Assembly (NCBI GenBank): GCA_913041495.1
Contig: CAJWHT010000009.1
Location: 1 to 59,628 of the forward strand
DNA: 59,628 bases
DNA from: an uncultured Desulfobacteraceae bacterium
GTDB lineage: Bacteria > Desulfobacterota > Desulfobacteria > Desulfobacterales > Desulfobacteraceae
Reading direction: 5' to 3'
Of this stretch, positions 1 through 7,637 are shown one piece after another; the stretch's first letter is position 1, and every line of letters starts with the position of its first letter. The translations under genes were made by a program, and so were the position numbers. The notes below the pieces were generated by a model that saw only the letters and a list, made by a program, of their open reading frames with translations, had not been told where the DNA came from and ran no database searches.

Positions 1-2612
1 CCATTGATCCGGGATCATGCCTTAAGCTGATCAAGGACAAATGCGGCACCTGTGCCAGGGTTTGTCCCACGGGGGCCATCAACTATGAAGATACGCAATC
101 CACATCCACTATTCATGTGGGCTCCGTGATCATGGCACCGGGATTCAAACCCTATGATCCCGGCGGACTGGACAATTACCAGTACAAGGCGTTTTCCAAC
201 GTTATCACCAGTATCGAATATGAACGCCTGCTTTCTGCCGGCGGTCCCACCGGCGGCCATATCGAATGCGCCACCGAGGATAAGAAGGTGAAACGGGCAC
301 CGAAGAAAATCGCCTGGCTCCAGTGCGTGGGCTCCAGGGATCAGAACAAGTGCGGCAACGGGTATTGCTCTTCGGTGTGCTGCATGTATGCGGTGAAAGA
401 GGCCGTGATGACGGCAGACCATATTGAAGGGGACTTCGAGGCTTCCATCTTCTTCATGGACATGCGGACCTACGGCAAGGATTTCGAGAAATACTACGAA
501 CGGGCCAAGGCTGAAGGGGTCCGGTTTGTGAGATCACGTATCCATACCATCACGGAAAACGAGGACAAGAGCCTGTCCTGCACCTATGTTACCGAGGACG
601 GCCGGAACGTTGTCGAGGACTTTGACATGGTGGTGCTGTCCGTGGGCATGGAGACGCCCAAAGATCTGGCTGAAGAGGTGGCCAAAATGGGCATCACCCT
701 GAACGCCGACAACTTTGTGGAAACCCGTCTGTTCGAACCGGTATCCACCAGCCGGGACGGCATCTTCGTTTGCGGGGCGCTTGCCGAGCCCAAAGATATT
801 CCCATGTCGGTCATGGAAGCTTCTGCAGCGGCCTGTGATGCCGGGGCAGCCCTGGCAAAAGCCAGGGGAACGCTCACCAAAACCAAGACTTACCCCGAAG
901 AAAAACGGATGGGTCTGGAAGACCCGAGGATCGGTGTTTTTGTCTGCAACTGCGGCACCAATATCGGCGGCGTGGTGGATGTGCCCGGTGTGGCCGAATA
1001 TGCAAGACGTCTTCCCCATGTGGCCTACGTGGAAGAAAATATGTTCACCTGTGCCCAGGATACCCAGGATAAACTGCGGGAGATCGTGGCCGAAAAAGGG
1101 TTGAACCGCATCGTTATCGCGGCCTGTACCCCCAGGACCCATGAGCCCCTGTTCCAGGAAACGCTCAGGGACGCAGGCCTGAACAAGTATCTGGTGGAAA
1201 TGGCCAATATCCGTAACCAGTGTTCCTGGGTCCATGCCAAGGAACCTGAGCTTGCCACGGAGAAATCCAAGGACCTGGTGAGAATTGCGGTGGCCAAAGC
1301 CGCCCTGATGAATCCCCTGGATCAGCCCGAGGTGGGTATTGTTCAAAAAGGCCTTGTCATAGGCGGCGGGGTTGCCGGTATGACGGCGGCCCTGGGACTT
1401 GCCGACCAGGGATTCCATACCTATCTCATTGAAAAAGGTGAGACTTTGGGCGGCTATGCCCTCAGCCTGGACCATGCCTGGACCCATGAGCCCATCGCCG
1501 AAAACGTTAAGGCCATGGTGGCGCGTGTGCAGGCCCACGAGGGAATCGAAGTGCTCACCGGTGCCGAAGTGGCTGAGACCAAAGGGTTTGTGGGCAACTT
1601 CAATACCATAGTTAAAGCGGGCGGACTTAATGGCGATGCCAGAGATACGGTTCTGGATCACGGCGCCGTCATCATTGCCACCGGGGCCAAAGCAGGGATT
1701 CCGGACGAGTATCTTTACGGTAAAGATCCCCGGGTCTTTAACCACGTGGATTTGGACCCGGCCATGCGTGACAATCCCGACATGGTGAAAAAGGCGGCTT
1801 CCGCCGTCTTCATCCAGTGTGTGGGCTCCAGGGAAGAGGGCCGCCCCTACTGCTCCAAGGTCTGCTGCACCCATTCCATCAAAAAGGCCATCCAGTTCAA
1901 GGAGATCAACCCGGACATGGACGTCTACGTCCTCTACCGGGATATCCGGACTTACGGCCGCAGGGAGTCCTTGTACCGGCAGGCCCGGGACAAGGGCGTT
2001 ATCTTCATCCGTTACAGCCCGTCTGAGAAACCCGTTGTCACTGCCAAAGAGAACTGCCTGGACATACAGATAAAGGAACGGATTCTCGGCATGGACATTC
2101 ATGTGGAAGCCGACTTTTTGGTACTGGCCTCCGCCATCGTGGCCGAAGGCAACGAAGACCTGGCACAGAAGTTCAAGCTCACCCTCAACGATGACAAGTT
2201 CTTCATGGAAGCCCACGCCAAACTGCGGCCGGTGGATTTTGCCACCGACGGTGTCTTTCTCTGCGGTACGGCCCACTATCCCAAGCCGGTTGAAGAATGC
2301 ATCGCCCAGGCCAAGGCTGCTGCTTCCAGAGCGATTCGTGTGCTGTCCAGGGACAGCGTCACCGTGGACGGGGTGGTTTCCGATGTGGATTCAGCCCGCT
2401 GCCGCGGATGCGGTGCCTGCGAGGCTGCCTGTCCCTTCGGTGCCATTGAAACCTATGTCACCGATGCGGGCGTGACGCTGGCCCGGGTCCAGCAGGCCCT
2501 GTGCAAGGGGTGCTCCGCCTGTACGGTTGCCTGTCCCACAGGCGCCGCAGGAGTTTCCCATTACAACAATGAAGTGCTGGCCATGGTTGAGGCCGCTTTA
2601 GAAGAAGGATAA
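1..2612 (+). CDS. hdrA: HdrA-HdrA fusion protein (5' truncated by window edge)
   Basis: The reading frame is open from base 3 at the left edge, so the true start lies outside the window. The visible ~869 residues begin inside a ferredoxin motif (CGTCARVCP) and the C-terminal flavin part of one HdrA module (CVGSRD, then GYCSSVCC, then DGIFVCGAL). A complete second HdrA module follows: an N-terminal Cys-containing region starting [12 protein letters not shown], a Rossmann FAD motif [10 protein letters not shown], a second [15 protein letters not shown] block, and two C-terminal [4Fe-4S] motifs ([12 protein letters not shown] and [12 protein letters not shown]). HdrA proteins hold the FAD at which electrons are bifurcated or confurcated in soluble heterodisulfide-reductase-like complexes. 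The gene is followed 4 bases later by mvhD. The second module closely resembles the separate HdrA at 4609, which shows the fusion/fission relationship. The physiological partner is not visible, and no HdrB or HdrC gene is in the window. Confidence 0.9.
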   Translation, partial: IDPGSCLKLIKDKCGTCARVCPTGAINYEDTQSTSTIHVGSVIMAPGFKPYDPGGLDNYQYKAFSNVITSIEYERLLSAGGPTGGHIECATEDKKVKRAPKKIAWLQCVGSRDQNKCGNGYCSSVCCMYAVKEAVMTADHIEGDFEASIFFMDMRTYGKDFEKYYERAKAEGVRFVRSRIHTITENEDKSLSCTYVTEDGRNVVEDFDMVVLSVGMETPKDLAEEVAKMGITLNADNFVETRLFEPVSTSRDGIFVCGALAEPKDIPMSVMEASAAACDAGAALAKARGTLTKTKTYPEEKRMGLEDPRIGVFVCNCGTNIGGVVDVPGVAEYARRLPHVAYVEENMFTCAQDTQDKLREIVAEKGLNRIVIAACTPRTHEPLFQETLRDAGLNKYLVEMANIRNQCSWVHAKEPELATEKSKDLVRIAVAKAALMNPLDQPEVGIVQKGLVIGGGVAGMTAALGLADQGFHTYLIEKGETLGGYALSLDHAWTHEPIAENVKAMVARVQAHEGIEVLTGAEVAETKGFVGNFNTIVKAGGLNGDARDTVLDHGAVIIATGAKAGIPDEYLYGKDPRVFNHVDLDPAMRDNPDMVKKAASAVFIQCVGSREEGRPYCSKVCCTHSIKKAIQFKEINPDMDVYVLYRDIRTYGRRESLYRQARDKGVIFIRYSPSEKPVVTAKENCLDIQIKERILGMDIHVEADFLVLASAIVAEGNEDLAQKFKLTLNDDKFFMEAHAKLRPVDFATDGVFLCGTAHYPKPVEECIAQAKAAASRAIRVLSRDSVTVDGVVSDVDSARCRGCGACEAACPFGAIETYVTDAGVTLARVQQALCKGCSACTVACPTGAAGVSHYNNEVLAMVEAALEEG

Positions 2613-2616
2613 CACT

Positions 2617-3033
2617 ATGAGTTTCGATCCCCAGATCATTACCTTTGCCTGCAACTGGTGCTCTTACTCCGCCGCCGACCTGGCCGGGGTCAGCCGCTTC
2701 CAGTATCCGCCCAACATGCGGATCATCCGGGTCATGTGTTCGGGGGGCATTACCCCCAATTACATCCTCAAAGCCTTTGAAAAGGGGGCGGACGGTGTCC
2801 TGGTCTCCGGCTGACACATGGGAGACTGCCATTACCTGGACGGTAATGTAAAAGCCACCAAGACCTTTGAGATGACAAAGGAACTTCTGGACCTGCTCGG
2901 CATCGATACGAACCGGGTGCGGCTGGAATGGATCTCGTCGGCCGAGGGCAACAAGTTTGCCGATGTGGCCAATGAATTTACGGAAAAGATTAAAGCGCTG
3001 GGGCCTGCCAATATCCGCTCCAACGCCGCGTAG
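2617..3033 (+). CDS. mvhD: MvhD-like electron-transfer subunit, selenoprotein (one Sec)
   Basis: This 138-residue MvhD/FlpD family protein (PF02662 type) carries a [2Fe-2S] cluster and passes electrons between HdrA and a partner oxidoreductase. ATG 2617 follows a GAAGGA ribosome site inside the end of the upstream hdrA. An in-frame TGA at 2812-2814 would be residue 66. It interrupts the strongly conserved motif, reading [15 protein letters not shown] where the family has Cys, and the same frame continues coding to 3033 with family-typical sequence. The N-terminal [13 protein letters not shown] motif and MCSGGI are intact. A 7-bp hairpin begins 15 bases after the TGA. Reading through as selenocysteine explains everything; a truncated 65-residue protein would lack the cluster ligands. 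The gene lies between two hdrA genes and is evidently cotranscribed with them. Confidence 0.92.
2830..2848 (+). promoter_or_regulatory. SECIS-like hairpin of mvhD (first copy)
   Basis: A perfect 7-bp stem (CATTACC with GGTAATG) closes a 5-base loop TGGAC and starts 15 bases after the in-frame TGA at 2812-2814. Bacterial SECIS elements are short stem-loops at this distance, recognised by SelB. The same stem at the same distance is present in the second mvhD, although amino-acid conservation explains part of the similarity. Confidence 0.65.
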
Positions 3034-3059
3034 CGAATACATAACGAGGAGAAAGCACC

Positions 3060-4598
3060 GTGACTGACAACATACTTGTCCTTGGCGGCGGTATTGCCGG
3101 TATCCAGTCTTCACTGGACCTGGCGGAAATGGGATTCAAGGTCCACCTGGTGGAAAAGCTGCCGTCCATCGGCGGCAAAATGGCCCAGTTGGACAAAACC
3201 TTTCCCACCAACGACTGCGCCATCTGAATCCTCTCGCCGAAGATGCTGGATGTCGGTCGACATCCCAATATAGAGTTGATGGCCTACAGTGAACTTAAGG
3301 GGCTTGAAGGTGACGCCGGGAATTTTACTGCCAAGGTGTTGAAAAAGGCAAGGTACGTGGATGCGGACAAGTGCACGGGCTGCGGTGCCTGTGTCGAGGT
3401 CTGCCCTACGCCCGTGTCTGACCTTTATAACGAGGGGCATGCGGACCGCAAGGCCGTTTACTCCTGGTTTGCCCAGGGCATCCCCTCCACCCATGCCATA
3501 GATACGGACCACTGCCGGGTGTTTCAGGGCAAACGGTGCGGGATCTGCGCTAAAAAGTGCGAGGCCGATGCCATTAATTTTGATCAGACCGAGGAAACGG
3601 TGGAACTGAATGTGGGCGCTGTGGTCGTGGCCACGGGGTACGACGTGTTTGATCCTGGAAAGATCCCCGAATACCGGTATAAGACCCTTGACAATGTGAT
3701 CACCGCCATGGAGTTTGAACGGTTTCTCTCCGCCTCTGGCCCCACCGAAGGCCACCTGTACCGGCCCTCGGACCGGAAACTGAAGGCGGAAAAGGCCGAT
3801 CTTGAAAAGACCCTGGCCAAGTCCGCAAAGGCCCTGGCCCGGTTTGAAAAGAAGCACGGCATGACGTCCAAGAATTTTTTGGTGGCGTTGACCACCAATA
3901 CCCTGGAACTCACCGATGACCTGGCCAAGGATGCCGAAAAATGGGCGGCCAAGGCCAAAGATCACAAATCAAAAGATGACCGCCTGACGGCACTGGCCCA
4001 AAAGGCGGACGCCGTCACCACGGCCAAGAAAATCGCCTTTATCCAGTGTGTGGGCTCCCGGGACCTGCGGTTTTACCCCTTTTGCTCCGGGTATTGCTGT
4101 ATGCATGCCATCAAGGAGGCCATCATCGCCCATGAGCATGACAACGATACCGAGTCCAGTATTTTCGGTATGGATATCCGTGCGGTGGGCAAGGGCTTTG
4201 AAGAGTATAAGATCCGCGGGGGCAACGCCTCCCAGATTACCTACAAACGTTCCAGGGTGGCGGAGATCGTCCGGGGGGAAAATGAAAACCCCGTGCTGAT
4301 CTACGAGGATACGGCCCAGCAGAAAATCGTCAAGGAGCCCTTTGACCTGGTGGTGCTGTCCACGGCCTGCGCGCCTGTGAAGGGGACGCAAGACATTGCG
4401 GATACCCTGGGTGTTGATCTGGACAAGTTCGGTTTCTTCAAGACCGATGCGGCCAATCCCCTGGATACTACCAGGGACGGGATCTTTGTCTGCGGCTGTG
4501 CCCACAGCCCCATGGATATTCCTGAGTCGGTGGCCCAGGCCAGTTCTGCGGCGGCCCGGGCGGTCCAGGCCATCATGAAATCCAAAAAGGCATCCTAG
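3060..4598 (+). CDS. hdrA: HdrA, selenocysteine-containing, with coiled-coil-like insertion
   Basis: The flavin subunit is 512 residues long from GTG 3060, which follows GAGGAG with 8-base spacing; no ATG lies upstream in frame. The N-terminal FAD motif [18 protein letters not shown] is followed by [16 protein letters not shown], where the in-frame TGA at 3225-3227 (residue 56) occupies the position of a conserved Cys in HdrA. Selenocysteine at HdrA is established in some methanogens. Downstream are [12 protein letters not shown] and CGICAKKCE iron-sulfur motifs, then [17 protein letters not shown] and [10 protein letters not shown]. An extra Lys/Ala/Asp-rich segment (about residues 235-320) separates GPTEGHLY from the CVGSRD block, where the neighbouring fusion protein has only about ten residues. 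It lacks the C-terminal module supplied separately by the next gene. It is probably the Sec counterpart of the first half of the fused HdrA upstream. Confidence 0.9.
3248..3265 (+). promoter_or_regulatory. SECIS-like hairpin of hdrA
   Basis: A perfect 7-bp stem (GGATGTC with GACATCC) closes a GGTC tetraloop and lies 20 bases after the TGA at 3225-3227. The compact GC-containing stem with a G-rich loop fits bacterial SECIS geometry. It was identified by eye, without folding calculations. Confidence 0.6.
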
Positions 4599-4608
4599 GG
4601 GGAATGAC

Positions 4609-6315
4609 ATGATGAGCACAAAAGGCATGAAAAAAGAAAGTATGAAACTGGTCGAAGAACCCCGCATCGGTGTCTTTGTCTGTGACTGCGGCTCCAACAT
4701 CGCGGGCCACCTGGACTGCGCGGATGTGGCGGAATATGCCAAAACCCTTCCCCACGTGGTGTACGTCAAGGAAAACCTCTACACCTGTTCCGAATCCGGG
4801 ATCGTGGAAATCAAGAACGCCATCACCCAGGAGAACTTGAACAGGGTTCTGGTGGCCTCCTGTTCGCCCAGGACCCACCATCCCTTGTTTTCAAGTTCCT
4901 GTGCCGAGGCCGGTCTCAACCCCTACCTCTTTGAGATGGTGAATATCCGGGACCAGTGTTCCTGGGTTCACATGGGCAAACGGGAAGATGCCACACAAAA
5001 GGCCAAGCACCTGGTGAAGATGGGGGTGGCCAAGGCTGCCGGCCTGGAACCCAGAGAAGAGATCGAGTCTTCACTGATCCGCAAGATCATGGTGGTGGGC
5101 GGCGGCATTGCAGGGCTCTCCGCGGCCCAGGCGCTTTCCGATATGGATCTGGACGTGATCCTGGTGGAAAAGACAGATCATTTCGGCGGCCTGCTGCAGT
5201 CTTTGGGTACCCTGGAGACAGGAGAAACCGCCGAGGATTTTCTGGGGCGCGTGGTTGCGGATGTGCAACGCCGTTCAAACGTTACCGCTTATACAGGCGC
5301 CCAGGTAAAATCCACCGGTGGCTACATCGGCAACTATGAGGTGACCATCGACACCCCGGAAGGTGAGGTCACGGACAAGGTCGGTGCCATGGTTGTTGCC
5401 ACAGGCGCCGTGCCCCTGATTCCCGAAGGAATCTTCGGCTACGGGAACAAAGGCGTTGTCTCCCTGATGGAGCTGGAACAGCACCTGAAAAATGATACCC
5501 TGGAAAAAGCGGGGTTCTCAGGGCAGCGGATGGTCTTCATCCAGTGCGCGGGTACCAGGAACGCCAAACGGGAATACTGTTCGCGCATCTGCTGCATGAC
5601 CGCCGTGAAAAATGCCATGACGGTGAAGAAAAAGTATCCCCTGGCAGATGTCCGCGTGCTCTACCGGGACATGCAGATGTACGGGGCGCAAAAAGAGCAG
5701 ATGCTCTGGGATGCCAGGGGAATGGGCATCCGTTTCGATGTCTATGATCCGGAAAATCCCCCCAACGTGGAAGCGGGCAAGGTCTCCTACTTTCGAACCG
5801 TCACCGGTGATGATGTGTCGCTTGAAACGGATCTCACCGTGCTTTCCACCCCGCTGACCGCACGGCAGGGCACAGGCGAACTGGCCAATATGCTGCGGGT
5901 CCCCACGGACCAGAACGGTTTCTTTCTGGAGGCCCATGCCAAGCTGCGGCCCCTGGACTTTGCCGCCGACGGCATCTTTGTGGCAGGGGCGGGCAGATAT
6001 CCTGCCACGGCCACGGAGAGCCGGACCCAGGGCATCGGCGTGGCATCCCGTGTGGCTGCCATCCTCTTCAAGGACAAGCTGGTGAAAAGCGCCATTGTGG
6101 CAGGCATTGATCCTGCCTCCTGTGTGGGCTGCCTGTCCTGCCTGCCCATGTGTCCCTACGAGGCCATCACCTATAATAAGGATGCGCGGGTCTGCCAGAT
6201 CAACGAGATTCTCTGCAAGGGCTGCGGCAATTGTGCGGCTACCTGTCCCTCGCATTCGGCGCTGCTGGCAGGGTTTAAGCCTGAGCAACTGCTGGCACAG
6301 ATCGGGGCGGCGTGA
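4609..6315 (+). CDS. hdrA: HdrA second-module protein (FAD plus C-terminal polyferredoxin)
   Basis: This 568-residue protein corresponds to the second half of the fused HdrA at the left edge. It opens with [15 protein letters not shown] and CSPRTHHPLF, has the FAD motif VVGGGIAGLSAAQALSDM around residue 162, the Cys block CAGTRNAKREYCSRICC, and ends with two [4Fe-4S] motifs, CVGCLSCLPMCP (about residue 505) and CKGCGNCAATCP (about 536). It has no in-frame TGA. It starts 10 bases after the selenocysteine HdrA and precedes the second mvhD, so the two HdrA halves are probably produced together and assemble. ATG 4609 follows AGGGGGAA; a second Met one codon later is equally possible. QmoB is a related alternative, but the separate MvhD and FdhA argue for an Hdr-Fdh complex. 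Confidence 0.88.
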   Translation: MMSTKGMKKESMKLVEEPRIGVFVCDCGSNIAGHLDCADVAEYAKTLPHVVYVKENLYTCSESGIVEIKNAITQENLNRVLVASCSPRTHHPLFSSSCAEAGLNPYLFEMVNIRDQCSWVHMGKREDATQKAKHLVKMGVAKAAGLEPREEIESSLIRKIMVVGGGIAGLSAAQALSDMDLDVILVEKTDHFGGLLQSLGTLETGETAEDFLGRVVADVQRRSNVTAYTGAQVKSTGGYIGNYEVTIDTPEGEVTDKVGAMVVATGAVPLIPEGIFGYGNKGVVSLMELEQHLKNDTLEKAGFSGQRMVFIQCAGTRNAKREYCSRICCMTAVKNAMTVKKKYPLADVRVLYRDMQMYGAQKEQMLWDARGMGIRFDVYDPENPPNVEAGKVSYFRTVTGDDVSLETDLTVLSTPLTARQGTGELANMLRVPTDQNGFFLEAHAKLRPLDFAADGIFVAGAGRYPATATESRTQGIGVASRVAAILFKDKLVKSAIVAGIDPASCVGCLSCLPMCPYEAITYNKDARVCQINEILCKGCGNCAATCPSHSALLAGFKPEQLLAQIGAA

Positions 6316-6372
6316 GCCCCGGCCCAAAACGGAAATATCCTGAGGAAAACGAAATATCCAAGGAAAAGATAA

Positions 6373-6831
6373 ATGAGTGATAAACATTTCGAACCCAATA
6401 TCATTTGCTTCCTGTGTACCTGGTGAGCGTACGCCGCTGCTGACCTGGCTGGGGTCAGTCGTATGCAGTATCCTGCAAATATCCGGATTATCCGGGTGAT
6501 GTGTTCGGGCTCCGTCTCGCCCCACCACGTGCTCCGTGCCTTTCAACAGGGGGTTGACGGGGTCTTCGTGGGCGGCTGACACTTAAGCGAATGCAATTAC
6601 CTGTATGGTAATTATTCCACTGAAAAAAGAGTCAACGTCCTCTCCCAGGTGCTGGACTTCACCGGAATTGAAAAAGAGCGTCTCAGGGCGCGCTGGGTCT
6701 CTTCGGCCGAAGCCCCTGAGTTCGTGGAAGAGGTGAATGCCTTTATCGACACCCTCAAAGAACTCGGCCCTTCCCCGCTTAAGGCCGCAGTTGAGGCAAA
6801 AAAGGAAGAGCAGAAGGAGGCTCCGGCATGA
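6373..6831 (+). CDS. mvhD: MvhD-like electron-transfer subunit with two selenocysteines
   Basis: This is the second MvhD family protein, 152 residues, ATG 6373 after AAGGA. The frame contains two TGA codons. The first, 6424-6426 (residue 18), replaces the second Cys of the CxWC motif, giving [13 protein letters not shown] against [13 protein letters not shown] in the first copy. The second, 6577-6579 (residue 69), is at the same site as the single Sec of the first copy ([14 protein letters not shown]). Between and after them the sequence aligns with the first MvhD without any gap ([17 protein letters not shown]). Both TGA are followed by hairpins. The C-terminus is a short charged Lys/Glu tail not seen in copy one. 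The stop codon overlaps the start of the next gene (ATGA). A pseudogene is unlikely, because both TGA fall exactly on Cys-ligand positions and nothing else is broken. Confidence 0.9.
6440..6458 (+). promoter_or_regulatory. SECIS-like hairpin for first Sec of second mvhD
   Basis: A 6-bp perfect stem (CTGACC with GGTCAG) closes a 7-base loop and starts 13 bases after the TGA at 6424-6426. The equivalent Cys-encoding region of the first mvhD can form a shorter version, so protein conservation contributes and the assignment is tentative. Confidence 0.45.
6595..6613 (+). promoter_or_regulatory. SECIS-like hairpin for second Sec of second mvhD
   Basis: A perfect 7-bp stem (AATTACC with GGTAATT) closes the 5-base loop TGTAT and starts 15 bases after the TGA at 6577-6579. 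Spacing and stem core (ATTACC/GGTAAT) are the same as in the first mvhD at 2830-2848, with a changed loop. Confidence 0.65.
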
Positions 6832-7625
6832 TCGAGACCATAAAACAACATGTGGCGGGCCTTCTGACAGAAAAGAAAATTGCAGGCTTTTTAGGCCTCA
6901 TTGAAAAGAACGGCCATGTGGCCCCCCACCTGTTCAAGGACGGGGAAAGCCTTGCGGGTTTCACCCTGGGGGACAGAAAAACCGCCGGGGATGCCAGATA
7001 TCCTTTAAACAAGACCCTTGTCACCCTGTCCCGGGCCTATCCTGAAGAAACTTTCGGGGTGCTGGTGCGCGGCTGTGATGAGCGCGGCCTTTACGGGCTG
7101 TTCCGTTTGAATCAGCTCACAGAAGACCGTGTCATTCCGGTGGGCTTTTCCTGTCCGGCAGAACTTTCCGAGGCCTGCGAGTGCAGAAAACCGTACCCTG
7201 ACAGTCTTGTGGCCGGAGAAAAGACCGAAAGCTCCCAATTGAAAAAAGTGGCGGAGATGGACGGCAAAGACCTGGCCCGGCGTTTCGATTTCTGGACGGC
7301 CCAGTTCGTTAAATGCGTGAAGTGCTATGGCTGCCGCGATGTCTGCCCCATGTGCTTTTGCAAAGAGTGCAGCCTGGAGTGCGAAGACCTGGTGGCCAAG
7401 GGGGATCTGCCCGTGGAAGTGCCGGTGTTTCATCTGACCCGGGCCATGCACATGGCCGACCGTTGCGTGGACTGCGGGCTGTGTGACGAAGCCTGTCCTT
7501 CGGATATCCCCCTGCGGTTGCTCTATAAGAAGACCGCCCAGATCATGGATACGGATTACGGATTTACATCCGGGCTCAACAAAAACGAACGCTCCCCCCT
7601 GAGCCAGATGGGACCGGCCAAGTAA
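6828..7625 (+). CDS. FrhB/FdhB-like iron-sulfur protein of the Hdr-formate dehydrogenase operon
   Basis: A 265-residue protein whose start ATG overlaps the mvhD stop. The N-terminal ~150 residues resemble the N-terminal region of the coenzyme F420 hydrogenase/dehydrogenase beta-subunit family (VRGCDERGLYGL is typical). Then come two Cys clusters, CVKCYGCRDVCPMCFCKEC around residue 163 and CVDCGLCDEACP around residue 213, suited to [4Fe-4S] centres. No membrane segment or signal peptide is visible. Its position directly before fdhA and after mvhD suggests that it links the formate dehydrogenase to the HdrA/MvhD module. Whether it binds a flavin or a deazaflavin cannot be judged from sequence; this lineage is not known for F420-dependent formate oxidation, so a ferredoxin- or NAD-linked role is an open alternative. 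Confidence 0.75.
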   Translation: MIETIKQHVAGLLTEKKIAGFLGLIEKNGHVAPHLFKDGESLAGFTLGDRKTAGDARYPLNKTLVTLSRAYPEETFGVLVRGCDERGLYGLFRLNQLTEDRVIPVGFSCPAELSEACECRKPYPDSLVAGEKTESSQLKKVAEMDGKDLARRFDFWTAQFVKCVKCYGCRDVCPMCFCKECSLECEDLVAKGDLPVEVPVFHLTRAMHMADRCVDCGLCDEACPSDIPLRLLYKKTAQIMDTDYGFTSGLNKNERSPLSQMGPAK

Positions 7626-7637
7626 TAAGGAATGATC

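Noticed and set aside
3060-6315. Identification of the HdrA genes as QmoA/QmoB of the sulfate-reduction pathway
   Set aside because: QmoB has a fused MvhD domain and qmoC and aprAB should be near; here MvhD is separate, FdhA follows and no membrane QmoC is present.
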